Assembly: GCA_965112735.1 (NCBI GenBank)
Contig: OZ218950.1
Coordinates: forward strand, 6,820,001 to 6,884,000
Source: Phaeosaccion multiseriatum
Lineage: Eukaryota; Ochrophyta, other classes
Length of the DNA stretch: 64,000 bases
Direction of reading: 5' to 3'
The notes below the pieces were generated by a model. The model worked only from the letters and a program-made list of their open reading frames with translations, ran no database searches and was not told the origin of the DNA. Shown here piece after piece: positions 63,655-64,000 of this stretch (positions are counted from its first letter, which is position 1; each line of letters opens with the position of its first letter). Position numbers and translations under genes: made by a program.

Positions 63655-64000
63655 GCGTGTGTGTTGTAGGCGTGTGTGTATGTGTGTGCAGCATGTGTGT
63701 GTGTTGTGCGTGCGTGCGTGCGTGCGTAAGTCGGACCGACTTGCTCCCGCCCTCACTCCCTCACTCACTCACTCACTCACTCACTCGCTCACTCTCACTC
63801 TCACTCCCTCACCCAGTCATTCACTCTCTCACTCCCTCCCTCACCTACTCCCCCACCCCCCAGGCGCACGAGAGCCAGCTGGCAGATCTCGACCGCAAGC
63901 TCATGCTTGTCGAGCAGACACGCGAGGAGAATCGCCTCAAGGAGATGGAGCTCACTGAGGACATCCGACGGCGGCAAGCCACGAGAGCCAAGAACATCTC
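58867..64000 (+). CDS. CFAP36: CFAP36-like (CCDC104) BART-domain ciliary protein, 3' end cut by window
   Basis: The family binds ARL3/ARL2-type GTPases through a BART domain in the ciliary transition zone or axoneme. Exons: 58867-59052, 59319-59492, 59843-59962, 60284-60415, 60547-60648, 60897-61124, 61423-61581, 61985-62036, 62349-62456, 62972-63179, 63414-63556 and 63864 onward. BART region: [50 protein letters not shown], then [18 protein letters not shown] and [12 protein letters not shown], in the CFAP36 order. A ubiquitin-interacting-motif-like helix follows ([16 protein letters not shown]), then long charged coiled coils ([36 protein letters not shown]). Intron 3 uses a GC donor (AAG then GCAAGT). 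Introns are rich in TG and GTAT repeats. The frame is open at the window edge. Confidence 0.82.
59527..59581. repeat. (CCT)n microsatellite in a CFAP36 intron
   Basis: CTC/CCT trinucleotide run soon after the donor at 59493; poly-Ser and poly-Pro frames here are artefacts. Confidence 0.92.
60661..60802 (+). repeat. (GTCA)n repeat in a CFAP36 intron
   Basis: AGTC tetranucleotides, the longest pure stretch at about 60748-60802. Confidence 0.92.
61642..61945 (+). repeat. 28-bp minisatellite in a CFAP36 intron
   Basis: About ten copies of a 28-bp unit (CACCCACCCACTTACTCACT plus 8 bp) with minor changes and a few 4-bp length variants. Confidence 0.95.
62050..62130 (+). repeat. (TG)n microsatellite beginning just after a splice donor
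   Basis: TG run starting 13 bp after the GTACGG donor at 62037. Confidence 0.95.
62457..62725 (+). repeat. (GT)n then (GTAT)n tract beginning at a splice donor
   Basis: The donor GTGTGTG at 62457 is itself the first unit of a TG tract that degrades and then becomes a (GTAT/ATGT)n run from about 62640 to 62725. Confidence 0.95.
63579..63652 (+). repeat. (GT)n microsatellite near a splice donor
   Basis: TG run after the GTACGTGTC donor at 63557. Confidence 0.95.

Overview
The window is nuclear DNA of a photosynthetic, flagellate eukaryote, most likely a stramenopile (heterokont) alga. Support: split genes with GT-AG and some GC-AG introns packed with microsatellites; the 3' part of a plastid-type sigma70 factor at the left edge; two axonemal or ciliary genes at the right edge; and a secreted Lys/Ser-rich protein reminiscent of algal cell-wall proteins. 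The taxon is an inference; nothing here names a species.

Layout, left to right. (1) 1-9.8 kb: sigma factor 3' end, an MFS transporter (+), a decayed LINE 3' end (-), and a poorly resolved + strand gene ending in an intact unknown domain. (2) 10.0-14.4 kb: a secreted protein (-) with a Lys/Ser-rich N-terminus and 14-16 disintegrin-like 32-residue repeats. (3) 14.42-24.24 kb: a complete-looking two-gene DNA transposon bounded by about 154-bp terminal inverted repeats. It carries a 13-exon KDZ-type transposase fused to a Ulp1/C48 SUMO-protease domain (-), and a convergent unknown accessory gene (+). The two stop codons lie 7 bp apart and each gene starts just inside one terminal repeat. (4) 24.6-28.0 kb: a truncated CstF77/Rna14-like HAT-repeat fragment (-) and a small calycin-like gene (+). 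(5) 28.2-40.9 kb: a TPR-rich protein resembling SPO22/ZIP4/TEX11 (-), head to head with the tRNA m5C methyltransferase NSUN2/Trm4 (+). (6) 41.3-45.5 kb: a large unknown gene with a signal peptide (+). (7) 47.2-54.7 kb: a POT/PTR2 peptide transporter (-), head to head with an SDHAF2/SdhE-type assembly factor (+). (8) 55.7-64 kb: a SHIPPO/STPGR-repeat protein (-), head to head with a CFAP36 (BART-domain) gene (+) that runs off the right edge.

Two signals stand out beyond ordinary annotation. One is the KDZ-Ulp1 element with its accessory gene. The other is a dispersed 19-bp sequence (CAGTTGGTGATACAGCGGC and close variants), usually next to a GCA/CAG tract, found about ten times on both strands, in introns and in several coding frames of five host genes, and absent from the transposon.

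Several genes carry isolated one-base frame breaks, some of them at homopolymer runs. Before calling pseudogenes, consider long-read assembly error. Exon coordinates come from reading splice sites and frames by eye, without transcript evidence; family names come from recognised motifs, not from a search.
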